From Siderastrea siderea (Eukaryota > Cnidaria > Anthozoa > Scleractinia > Rhizangiidae): 64,000 bases of DNA. Below the pieces are notes generated by a model. It was not told where the DNA came from, searched no databases, and saw nothing but the letters and a program-made list of their open reading frames with translations. Below, piece by piece: positions 23,448-34,679 of the stretch. The stretch is from assembly GCA_964030785.1 (NCBI GenBank), contig OZ034971.1:36441804-36505803 (forward strand). Reading direction: 5' to 3'. Every line of letters starts with the position of its first letter. Positions within the stretch are counted from its first letter, which is position 1. A program made the translations under genes and the position numbers.

Positions 23448-25328
23448 TTAAGTCCCGCACCCTGCCTCAACTCAATTTACTGATGCCCTTCTTCAAACGT
23501 ACTGTGTGAACCTCACCTCGATCAAGATAAAGCAGAATATTTCTCGGCTTCAATGCAGCAAATTGCTCCTAAAAAACTTTTATTAATTGGCGGAAGTGAA
23601 AGTAATCCATATCTACTTTGCAAATGAGCTGTACTGCGGCTATAAATAGCTTTGAATGCAGTGCTATACTGGCTGATCAAGAAAGGGAAAGAAACGAGCT
23701 CTGCATTTTGTAGTTTAGCCGAGAAACGGGTTTATGCTTGACATAACAAGATGCGTCTGCTCACGAATTTTACTCCATAAACGATTATCTTTCATGGTCG
23801 TACAATTAAGAAATCAGTTTACGCTATAGTTTATAAGGCTCGCCCAACTATGCCGAAAGAATTCGTAAATCACGCACAAGATTGTGTTCAGGAGTAACAC
23901 GATTCTTGAAGAACAGGGTAATTTTAGTTTATTCAAGCATATTTAGTTGCAGTCTCCTCACACTCACTGCAACTACCCCGGCATTTTTTCGAGGCGGTAA
24001 TTGACAAGCAACATAAGCTTAACTTAATTTGGAATGAGGGCAGCAGTTTTCGCAAATATTTCTGACTGGGCACCTAGTATCTGCTGTTATTTCGCGAAAA
24101 ATAACTGAAATTTGCAGCACTCACCTTACCAACACCACTCCTCGTACGAAGACAATGCAGCAAGAGGGATTTTTGCGAAAGTAAAAGCCCGCTTTTACAT
24201 GCTCAGGAAACTCGTGACAAAAGGATGACTAGTGCCCAGCTTCCCGAATTGGGCTCTTTCGTGGAATCGCGCGTGTAGAACGAAATGCCCTCGAACTCAA
24301 CCGGCTGCTGCGGTAAACCTTTACCCCGGAGCACGGTATTTCTGGCATTTTAGGAAATGGTGCACAGCGGATGAAGTATTTCATTTCCTTGTATTTATTT
24401 GAAGATGGAAAATACAGTATGCCGTGGTTGTTGCCAGCCGCTTGATCACGTGTTTTCAGTTCTGAATTCGCGTTAATCCTCGTTTCTTTCCCACCCCATG
24501 AGAAACTGAATAGAACGTGTCATGCGATAAATATGAGGAACTTTACCGCATAGAGTTTCTCAGAACTCAGGGCGTGAGCGAGATTTCCTGTTTCCGTATT
24601 TCTCTGAGCCAGGAGCACTGTCTGGTCCCCGGCAGTGGGGGAGGGGGTAGGGGTGGGTGAGTTTGTCCCCTTTTCTCTAGCGCAATACGATATAAGACAC
24701 CGGGATAACTCTCATGAAGGTCTATTTAGATTTTAACACATAAAAAGGGGTTCCAAAAATCAATACTACCAATAAAAGGTACGATGATCAGCCTGTCACC
24801 TTTATACGGATTCTCCCTCCCCCCCCGCCCCCCCCCCCCTCCCGCGCCAATGTTGGAACGCGATATTCTTAGTGAGAAATAGGTCCTTTGCATAACTGTG
24901 TCACGTGACCTTGTCAATCATAAAAAATGGTAATAGTACGAAATAGATATCAGAAGTGGAAAGAGCATGATGAAAATTTGTAAGATTTTCAATTTTGAGG
25001 CAGGGGGGGGAAGCAAACTTCGCCAATTTTCGTGACCTGATGATCCACCGAAAATTGACGTCACATCCGGTTTCAAAAATCGGCGAGCAGCTCGCTCAGT
25101 GAGTTGCAAGATGGACGCTCGGGAGTTTATGGTTTCTTCTTTCTTGTGACCACCACTGACACGCAATTGCTTATCTCGAATACCAGAGATGTTACAAAGT
25201 TACTGGATTATCTATTTTAGCCGATATATTGGCAAAACAGAGATGTTTAGTACAGTTTTGATGGCATTTTCCAGGCAGCTTCGTGCAATGTCATGGCGAG
25301 TGTGTCGCAATTTTCAATACATGTGCGG

Positions 25329-25690
25329 ATCAAACTTTTGCTTCTCGTGACTCCTGATTCAGTGTAATTGTCAATTTAAATAGCCTATGATGCGTGAAAT
25401 ATAATGAAGAAAACGCCAGCAGTAACAGTTTGGATTGTTAACATCGGGAAGGTAATTAACACTCGACGTAAAGTGCTGGAAGTCCTACTCTATCGAAACT
25501 ACTCTGCACAGTGATACCTGATATCGTCTCTAACGGAGCTGCTCAAACTTTTGCCTCTCGTGACCCTAGATTCAAAGGAATCGTCGATTAAAATAGTCTA
25601 TCCCGAGTATAATACAATGAAGAAAACGTCGGTAGTCACAGTATGTTGTGTTAACACTGGGAAGGTAATTAACACTCGCAGAAAAGTGCT
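25329..25690. repeat. Direct duplication, ~150 bp, spacing ~208 bp
   Basis: TCAAACTTTTGCTTCTCGTGA through GTAATTAACACTCG and AAAGTGCTGGAAG at about 25337-25482 recurs with changes at about 25545-25690. The short open frame over the second copy is not supported as a gene. Confidence 0.8.
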
Positions 25691-26393
25691 AGAAGCAGTA
25701 TCGAAACCAACCGCGGACATGTTTAGAAGCACTCCTGATGTGGCAGACATCTGTGTACTCAAGCAGACTCAAGGTTAGTAGTCTTGTGTTTTCGAAGTTT
25801 CCGTTTTACGATGATGGATAGACACAATTTTTTTTTCTATGGGAATGTATTTTTTGTGTTTCGTTGTTTTAAAAGAAGTCTGAATAAAGAGAACTGCATA
25901 ATTAATGAATGAATTTTATCTGATTGAGCGATTCCTAGCTTGGGGGGAGGGGAAGTAGGGATGGTGAGACGAACAAACCAGCGTTGTAATAACATAAAGT
26001 AGAATCCTGATTTCTCAAGCTCTCGGTTTCTGAAAACTGGCTTCCCTTTCCCAGTCAAACACTGTAATTTTACCCCGATTTTTCAAACCCCCAGATAATT
26101 CAAACCAATTCCCTTTTCCCCAGGAGGTTAAAAAAATCGGGATTCCACTGTATGTTTAAGATTGGGATTACCAATACAAATTGTCGGCATAATTGCGGGA
26201 TTATCCAGCTACCTTGCCCTTTTAATATACATGTATTCCCTTTATATTACTACAAGAAAAGGAAATAGTCCTTTATTGATCAGGCTTGTTTGGAATTTTC
26301 AATTAATTCCAGTGTTGCATTGCTTGTGATGTTGATGTTTTTGTAGTTAAATACAAAGGCATCAACGTGTTGGTCACTTTTCTACAAATTATA

Positions 26394-26803
26394 CCGCACC
26401 ATTCAAAACTAAGTTGACACTCAATACTTGATCCTCACATGAATCAAGTATTGAGAATCGAGACTCGATAATTGATTTTTGATTCACAATACTTGATTCC
26501 TGCACAAATCACCCAACTGGAACAGCCTTTGGTCAGTTTCGGGTATTTGCCTCGTGTCTCAATAAAACATCAAAACAAACAAAACCAAAACCAAAAAAGA
26601 TTATCTTTCCCCACATTTCAAAACGTTTCAGCTCTATACATAATTAACTCAAACTCAATTTTGGATTTGTGCGAATTGGAATAGTGTTGTGTTAGTCTCA
26701 ATTCTAATTTTCAGTACTTAATTCATGCAGGAATTGAGTAATGAGTAGCTAGTCAAGAATTGAGACTCACAACAAACTGTCAGCTTACTTTTGAATGGTA
26801 CTG
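26394..26803. mobile_element. MITE, ~410 bp, TA borders
   Basis: Left CCGCACCATTCAAAACTAAG and inverted right end CAGTACCATTCAAAAGTAAG, with TA on both sides. Near the left end an internal hairpin, TCAATACTTGATCC/GAATCAAGTATTGA, is seen. Confidence 0.72.
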
Positions 26804-27247
26804 TACAATGTCTTTATTGGCATTGGTTACTACGTTTGTACATGTACGTTCAACTGCAAGGATAGACAGTGGTATTTGTCATCCACATGTGATCTACATG
26901 GACAATTGTAGCTGCTCATTCAAGTATAAAGCATTCTATGTGCACCCTAGCTGTCATGAATTTCATATTCTTTGGTGTCAACTTTGTCATGTGACATTCT
27001 GTCCTAAAGGTCTTGTTACACTAGGACATAAATATTGTCTTTCAACTATTGGTAGTCCCAATTTTAAGACCTATCCATTTTTGCTCTTTAAAAAAATGAT
27101 TATTTTTAATGAATTTTTACAGCTGAGGCTACACATTGTCTGCACTTTGCCTGCTGTAGTTATTTGATTTTGTTACAACACAGTGACTTCTACCAAGTCT
27201 CTTCATGTAGAAAACATACCAACCCTTAACTTTAGGTAAATCTATTG

Positions 27248-27832
27248 CATTCATGTAATTAGTATTAAATCTTTAGCTTATTAATCTTACGTATAGGTAC
27301 ATACACGTTCAGATTTGTGAATACAAATGTATAACAAAAATAAAATTGAGTAGCCAAAAGCCCAAGTATGTAACTATTTTAATGTCAGGTAGATATTTGT
27401 CATGTACTATCACCGACATTTACTTAACCCTTTCACCCCTAGTAGTGGCCAAAATTTAAAATTCAAGAATATGCTAAATTTTATTTTTTTTTCAAATCCC
27501 CCCAAACAAACAGTACCCTGCAAAAGTACTGCCAAAGAGATTTCATTTGAATGGTCACACCATAGGATTTCATCCACAGACTCAAAAGTTAGCACTACAT
27601 CACATGTCTCCATAATTGACTCCCGGAGTAAAGGGGTTAATAAAATCTATAGCATTCATGTAATTAGTATCAAATCTTTAGCTTATTTGCATACAGTTAC
27701 ATAGTTGCATGTTCAGATTCATGAATAAAAACATATAACAAAAACAAAGTTGAGTAAGCCCAAGTACAGTGTATGTAACTATGTTAATATCATGTACATT
27801 ATCATGTACTATCACATACATTTACATGTATT
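27248..27832. repeat. Direct repeats (~177 bp) flanking a TTAA MITE
   Basis: GCATTCATGTAATTAGTATT through ATGTACTATCAC at about 27248-27410 recurs at about 27652-27825. The MITE at 27428-27636 lies between the copies. Confidence 0.75.
27428..27636. mobile_element. MITE with TTAA target duplication, 209 bp
   Basis: The ends CCCTTTCACCCC and (inverted) CCCCTTTACTCCGGG are bordered by TTAA at 27424-27427 and 27637-27640. The interior (CATTTGAATGGTCACACCAT, AGGATTTCATCCACA) is shared with 43321-43516. Confidence 0.8.
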
Positions 27833-28547
27833 TGCTAAATGATTAATAATGTAGATATAATATGATATCTAGCAGTTCTTGTAATGAATAGAAAATGAGC
27901 AATATTTGTTTTTTAACTGTTTCATTTTTTATCTAGATGGCTGTGAAGACTCCTAAAGTTGCTTTCAACACATAGTTTGGGACTATTCTTGTGAGATTCC
28001 TGAGCCTGCAAAGGTTTGTTGCTGAGATGAGTACTTTGGTTGCAGACAGGATTTTTCCCTTTGATTAGCATGCTGGACACAAAGATTTATTGCTTTCCTT
28101 TCAATAAAGTGGCTGGGTCTGTCATGTAAGAAACATGACCTGCAGCATACAACGGAGGAAGAGATGTTGGTTTCTGAACCCAGATCTATGTACTATTCTT
28201 TTGAACTGTGTTTGTTAACATTGTTAGCCATCATTATAGTAGTAGTGACATGTAGCACATGAATACCTGTATATCAGTTGTTGTCCATAAAAGTTGTTAC
28301 TCAGCAACAGAAACAGTGTTGTGCTACCATAACAACTTTTATAATAAAGTTTCGATATAACACACGCTCTGATTGGTTGAAACAGCGTGCTTTATCAGAG
28401 TACAGATGCACGGAGTAGCCCGTGACGCCATTCTGCGCGCGCTGGCAAGCTGAAAACCTTTCTTGCGCGCGCTTGCAAGCTATGAAAAAAACTTGATTTC
28501 TTGCAATTAAAAGCCAGTTTCTTTACAACTGTGAGCAAAGCTATATT

Positions 28548-28741
28548 ATAAAACAAATAAAAAAGCCAAATCGTGCTTTGTTCTGTGATAAAGCACTTAA
28601 GGAAGTGACGAGAGCACTCAAGAAGTAGGGAGAAGCACTCGCCTGCGGCTCGTGTTCACCCTACACTTCTTTCGTGCTCTCGTCACTTCCTTGCGTGCTT
28701 TATCACAGAACAAAGCACGGTTTTGGCTTTTTTATTTGTTA
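28548..28741. repeat. Foldback, ~190 bp
   Basis: ACAAATAAAAAAGCCAAATC, GTGCTTTGTTCTGTGATAAA, GCAC and GGAAGTGACGAGAGCAC form the left arm. The right arm is the inverted copy. The centre is AGAAGCACTCGCCTGCGG. Confidence 0.85.
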
Positions 28742-29034
28742 AGTACAGTATGATGAGATACTGTCAACAGTCATCCATAATAATAACCACGGATGTATGA
28801 TGATGTTGAAAATTTGTCAGTCTTTTTTCCTGTGTTCTACTCAACAGATGTGTAGTCTCAAACATTTGTTAACCAGCAACAGTACTCATCTGGTGTTGTG
28901 TCATAGTTATTGTGTAGTTCTAGAAAAAAAATTCATACCCACCACATGGAAGGTCATTGGAAATTCCTAGGGGAAAGGGGCTCTCAAAAGGCAAAATTTT
29001 AGAAGCAAAGTATGAAGCTAAGCTGAAATCTCTT

Positions 29035-29050
29035 GGGGGGGGGGGGGGCA
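29035..29050. repeat. Poly-G tract
   Basis: About 14 consecutive G. Confidence 0.85.
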
Positions 29051-31699
29051 AAACAGAAAAACCTTCTGTGGAGGGAGTAAAGATATTTTCTGGAACTACA
29101 CATCATTCATGTAACCAGTATCCAAAGTGTAGGGAAAGATATTGCTCATCATCCATTATGTGTAGGTGACCATAAATGACATTACCATACAGAAACCAGT
29201 TTGTAATTCCCAGTACAGTTATGTATACAGTAGGTTGGGGCTACACTTAATTGTTAGTCTTGCTTATCTGTCAGGCAAATCTGTTGGTAAAAAATATTCA
29301 CGACCCTTATGATCAGGATGGGTTGCTTGAACTTGTCCTTGTTGTATAAGGTTACTGGTTGATTCCTTGATTTGTAATTCTTCTGTCCACAACCACAGTA
29401 TCAGTGGATGATTACAAATAAGGACTGTGCGATGAATAAGCTGACATATTGACTTCAGTCAGCATCTGGCTTTAATTAAAGACAGCTTTTATGTAGCAGT
29501 TTAATTATGAAATTACTAAGCTGTTACTAGTAGTGTGCACAATTAAGTAATCAAAATGTATAAAAATACTTAATAGGACAATAATAATAAAGCGTTATTG
29601 TTTGTCTTACGATGTGGTCACTTGTGATGTAGATCAATTATATATTGAGAATTTAATAATATAGAAAAAAAGAAAAGAAAACAGATAAAAGGAAGTCTTG
29701 GCGGTCAACAGCGACAAAGCACCACAAGAAGTATTGTTTCAGATTCTGTGTTGTGAACAGTCTCTCTAAAAAACAAAGAGTGTTAATGGGGTTCCCACTT
29801 GTTAGAAACGCCGTCTTTGCGATGTTTTGTTAAAAGGAGTCTTATTCTACAACATAGGCTATTTAAATAAAGAATTACTCACCTTGAAGTCATCATTTTA
29901 ACTGATTTTTCGAATCCTGTGAAATTCGAGGGAGACAAAGCCGCCATTTTCCTTACAAAAGAACGCTCGAAAACAACGCAGTTTATAAACCTTTATTTAG
30001 AATAATCTCTTCACTAATCAAATGGAAGGAAAGAGTACATATTTCATTTCATTGTCACGAAAATGTAACAGGAAAATTTATCGCCGATGAAAAAATATGG
30101 CCATTTTACTCACTAACTGAACGAAACTGTCGCCGTCAATTTTGATTTTCCCGCCCGCGGAAGAAAAAGGCTGTTTTTGGACCGGATGTGACGTCAATTT
30201 TCGGTGGATCATCCGACTCATCATCCGACCACAAAAAAAGTCCCAGGCGTAGTCAAGTGTTCTCCCCCGCCCCTGTTTTGAGGTCACTGACGTTAAAGTG
30301 CGACATTTTACGGTTATTTTAATGTTCAAAAAATTAGTAAGACTTACAGGGAAAAAAGCTGCTGGATGGCAAGCTTTACCACCCAGCATAGAAATCTTTT
30401 ATAATTTTCAAACTTTCAAACTATCCTAAAATCTTGCCTCAAAATTGGAAATCCTACTAATTTCATGACGCCCTTTCCATTTCAGCCATCTATTTCGAAC
30501 CACGACCATTTATTATGATTGACAAGGTCAAGTGACACGGTTAGTATTAAAACGAATGAACGGAAGTGTCAGGAACGGGATACATTTCAGAACGACTAAT
30601 TCACAACAATGTCTGATGAACCCACAATGTGAATAAACCGTGCACTGAATGGCAAAAATCAGCTTTATTCATTATTTATTCGAGGATACACCTTGGCTCA
30701 ATATCGCAGAAATTGTACAAGGAAGTCAGTTCGTGAAATAGTAAACCCAAGAATGAAATTTGCTGGCGTGACAATTTTTGATTATTGTTATTATTTTACC
30801 GTGCTAATTTTCAATACTTCACAGATCAATGAAACATAGTTGAACTCTCAGTCAGTTGAAAACAGCACAAGAGACAAGCCTTGGAAAACTTGTGTAGCCT
30901 GTACGTTTCAACTTTATCTTCAGAATTACCAAATCATCTCCAACTGAATAAAATACTGGTAATAAAAAATGGAAAAAAAACTACAAAGGTAAAAGACACA
31001 CTCCAGGATGTTCACTAGATCCGCTGTCACTTGAATAATTCAGCTATATCCCCCCTCATGCCTCACCCGTGAAAAGCCGTGAGAGGTTTTGTTACCCCAA
31101 GGTTTTACAAAAACTAAACCTTATACCCGCGGTAACTTACAGCGGTTCTACCTCTCTAGTTATCATTTGATGCCTTTCGCCCATCGCTCTTTCTGAGGAG
31201 CTTAGGGCATCAGTGTTGCTAGGTAGAAACGCGCGGAATTGAAGCTGGGAAAAGGGGAAAAATTAAAGCGCGCGGAGAACGCTGGGAACGCTTTTCCCTC
31301 TTCCCATCGTTCCCCGCGCTCCCGTTTTCTCTCTCCAGCATTTTTCTTTCACTGGTGTTTACTAACAAGAGCCTCTGCGGAGGAGAGAGCCCCAGAGCCT
31401 CTTAGCTAGGTCTGCTCTGCGCTGGGTTCTGCGCGAGCCCCCTGTACCGTTGTGTGTAGCACTTCATGACACCTAGCTCCACCTGTTCTTGCTTCGAGTG
31501 AGTGAAGTTTTGAACGCGGGCGCAAAAAACGATTGGAAATCATATCGACCCTTTTCTTATCTCTGCTTCGAGGAAACGTCTCCAAGCCGTTGGAAGACGA
31601 TCTTTCTTCGCGCTCTAATCCGCCTCTCTTGCGGGATTCAGGGCAGTAACCCATTATTAAGGGGGGAGGGGGGAATATTAAAAAATATATATATTATAA

Positions 31700-31775
31700 C
31701 TGCCATTTCGTGTACCTTGGCATTACACCTTGCCATTTCGTGTACCTTGGCAATTCGTGTAGTGCCATTTCGTGT
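31700..31775. repeat. Short tandem repeat
   Basis: TGCCATTTCGTGTACCTTGG occurs twice and a third partial copy, TGCCATTTCGTGTTCC, follows. The spacing is irregular, about 26-35 bp. Confidence 0.8.
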
Positions 31776-32384
31776 TCCTCTAATTTGTCATTTTCCTCAA
31801 GATTCAGGACTGAATAAATGACTAAGTCACATGCGAGGAATAACTGAAATTTATCAAAAGGCAATTTCAATTAACGTTGTAGGATCGAAACCGCGACGTG
31901 ATTTCACATTTTATGCGTAAATCTTCCAAAATCAACCTAACACCTCGTCTGTCTCGAAAAGAAAATATGCAATCATTTATCACATTGAATACGGCATTTT
32001 CTGTCATCATACTGCACTGATAACTGCAAGCGTGGGCGGATTTACATCTTCCAACATTACCTTTAATTTCTTGTCTTGTCGTAAGCTTAAGGCGTTAAAA
32101 TCCGACAACGCTAATTGAAATAGCTGTGTAATGTCAGTAATGAGGCAAACTTGCACCATAAGTTAACAAGACTGTTTGTCTGGGCCCTTGCCCGTCCGAG
32201 CAAGCGAATAGGAAAAGCTACTTGTCCGACTTCAAAATCGACACGTTCCAGAACACTGGATAGGACTTTGGTCGAGCCCTGTAAACAGCATGTGAACATG
32301 GGGTGTAGTAGTTAGTGCCTTAGCTGGTCTCTGCAATCGTGTTATTAATTCCCCCGAAAGGTTCCGGGGAGGTCATCGGAGCTG

Positions 32385-32645
32385 CCCACACGGCCAGAGC
32401 TTATCCCGGTTTCTGTTGGCATGAAACAACTGGGAGTATTGCTTCTTCCCTGCATGGATGTGATGCTAGTCCATCGCAGGTTAAAGGCTCCAGCAGTATG
32501 CCACTGGGACCCATTTTATACACCCAGGTGGAGAAAAACACGATGTGAAGTTTCTTGTCCAAGGAAACAACGCGACGGCAGAGACACCTCCGACTTTAGA
32601 TAAGTCCAACGCTTGCACTCTAACCGCTGCTCTACCAGAGGCCCC
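32385..32645 (-). repeat. SINE-like repeat with tRNA-like head
   Basis: On the minus strand it starts GGGGGCCTCTGGTAGAGCAG, with an A-box-like segment followed by CGGTTAGAGTGC. Toward the other end, on the plus strand, GGATGTGATGCTAGTCCATC and CGCAGG form a block I associate with dispersed invertebrate SINEs. No clear B box. Confidence 0.45.
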
Positions 32646-34396
32646 CACAGCTTCCCATACGTCGGTCACTTAAGTGGACTGAGAACGGATTTTGAGTTGA
32701 GATTGCTTTTGCTTTAGATATGCAACAAATATAGTGCTAACTGGCCAATCAAATCAGTGAACAAATTAGAATTCAAAGAAGAACTGACAGGTGCGCGATG
32801 CAAAGCGTGCGTAAGCCAAGTCATGGTTGGGTTTTATCTTTCTTCCTTTAGAAAGGTTTCAGTTCTAACCGTCCACCGAAAAACGATCCTTTTTCCCCGC
32901 AAAGCCTTACTTCCAGTAACACCCTCGACACGGGGGTTACTACATTTTTTGGGCGATACGGGATGGCTCTGCCCAAAATGGGCGTCTTTTTTACTTTGGC
33001 TTTCAGAGCAGAAAAAAGTTGGGAAGTTTTGTTGTTTTAGTATTTTAAAGTGGTTGAAAGAGATCGCATTCAGTTTAAGTACTCAAACGAATTGCTTTTA
33101 ACAGAAATCACAACGCAAAAATATACAAAAGCAATACTAAAAGCCTGCGACGATCAACTTTTTTAGTGGATTATTTTGAGGAATAAAAAGTTGAAATTTT
33201 TGTCCTAGGTTTATGGAAGGGGTACAATTTCGTTGACGTAAGGGTTAAAACATTCCCGTTCAAAACTTTATTGTGTACTTTCTCGAGCCCTATACTAAAT
33301 CTTACTGGACTATGACATGTAATTATAGAGCCCTGTTAAAAGGTGTGTTAAAAGGTCATCTCACACGAAGGATTTTTGTTGCCGTCTAGTGTCATTTCCT
33401 ACTTATCTGTGAATCCTAGAGTTAGCGATAATTTTAGCTGTGTGCAAGTTTGGGAAATTTCCCTGACTCTGGCCAAAGACCACCATGAATGGTTAACGTT
33501 AGGTCGAATTCTGGATCTTTCTGATTTATTCCCCAGTTCTAGGTTATAGCTATAGTGCTTTATCCTAAAATTATCCAGTATTTTCAATTGTGTCTAGATG
33601 TCATAAGTTTCTGGTTGTTAGGTTGTTATATTTTGCTGTTCTGATCAAGTGCTCGTTGAGATGGCCAAGTTCTTGAGGTGTCTACAGTGACAGTATATAA
33701 TTGGTTGCATTAGCGGGTGTAGTCCATTAGAAGAAGATGTGTTGATTTCAGTTGAGTCTAGGTGTCAGTTGTAGTTGACACTGGTCAGTTGTCAATAAAG
33801 GCATAGTAGCTGAGAGTCGAGTTGAGTCTACAGATGTGATTTACAATGGAATAACGAGTTTGACGAGCAAGTCCAGAGTCTTGGTACCAGCTCTCTGCTT
33901 GGCAAGCAAGTGCAGTTTAACACTCATGTCACAATAAGAAACTAACTTCACCAACTTTACTATGCTCTGGATCAACTCAATACTGATATAAGGGACACGT
34001 GTATGTAGCCTTAGTTTCAGCAGCAGCCGTCAGGCAACTCTTCTCCCCGCGAGCGTTAGTGGCTTGTGTAAAGCTAGCGACACACTGAAGGCGATTTCAC
34101 ACGCTCGCCCCAGCGAAAATCGCCAACTATGCCCACTACCATGACGCCGATTTTTGCCAGAACGAAATCGCCGGTATCTGCAGACCAGAACGAAATCGCC
34201 GGTATCTGACCAGTGATTCCGCAAAAATCGCCGGCAATGTGTCCACTCCCGGGAACACAGCCAGCGATCGCTGGCGATCCATTTCGCCGCGACCAGCGTA
34301 TATAACAATAATAATATTTCGGCTGTAGGAGCCTTTAGTATAACGCTAGCTTAACCAAAGCTAAACGCTTTTGGCATTTCATCTAAAATATTACTA

Positions 34397-34679
34397 TCAA
34401 CTAATAAGCCTAACTAGATAAATGGGAATCCATGCCAACAAAACAATCACTGATATGACGGCAACACGAAGGGGAAGGTAGGCATAGGACCTGCTAAACT
34501 TTTCGTACAGTTTCTTAACTTGTTCCTCAGTCCTCTCACGGTCGGAAGAGTTATCGATGACGTAAGAAGCCCTCTTGCATTTCTCATCCAATGACATTTG
34601 CGCATCTATTCTCTGTTCGGCCTCAGCTTGTGTGAAGTTATTTCTTTCCATCAATCGTCTCAACTGAGTGGGTTGGTCA
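34397..34679 (-). CDS. DCAKD: DCAKD exon 4 and stop
   Basis: Acceptor GTCTTTGCAG, 283 nt to TGA. Encodes [34 protein letters not shown] and [17 protein letters not shown], then a C-terminal transmembrane helix. Confidence 0.94.

Larger units (their letters stand above)
19632..24892. other. Region upstream of granulin: probable 5' UTR intron and promoter, repeat-rich
   Basis: No protein-coding gene seen. The non-coding first granulin exon is expected somewhere here. Minus-strand donor-like sites such as GGTAAG|GTGAGTGC near 24120 are candidates only. Contents include half of a CCGTATTTTCTC MITE near 20508-20600, the complete MITE 21881-22141, a foldback at 22166-22302, a MITE at 23066-23447, and C-rich runs near 22553 and 24820. 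Confidence 0.5.
24893..30543. mobile_element. 5.65-kb segment bounded by long inverted repeats
   Basis: From about 24893 the sequence TAACTGTGTCACGTGACC, CTTGTCAATCATAA, CGAAATAGAT and TTTTGAGGCA recurs in inverted form ending at about 30543. The match resumes at GATGATCCACCGAAAATTG and ACGTCACATCCGGT. The left arm is about 200 bp; the right arm is about 370 bp because it holds an extra internal block. No TSD or transposase was recognised. The interior contains a tandem duplication, two MITEs, direct repeats and a foldback, so it is either an old large non-autonomous element or two solitary copies in opposite orientation. Confidence 0.6.
30544..34396. other. Gene-free stretch below DCAKD
   Basis: No gene seen. 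Contents: a short tandem repeat (31700-31775), a SINE-like block with a tRNA-like end (about 32385-32645), and a GGCGATTT-rich repeat with a 25-bp tandem duplication (about 34066-34305). The duplication consists of two copies of AGAACGAAATCGCCGGTATC near 34158-34208. A transcript-like end with TCAATAAAGG near 33790 is not assignable. Confidence 0.5.

Noticed and set aside
26760..27167. 135-residue plus-strand frame
   Set aside because: Overlaps a MITE end, has no recognisable motif and unremarkable composition; likely chance.
33600..33850. Possible LTR-like end (TCAATAAAGG followed by a primer-site-like stretch)
   Set aside because: No matching second LTR, no TG...CA borders and no coding region nearby.
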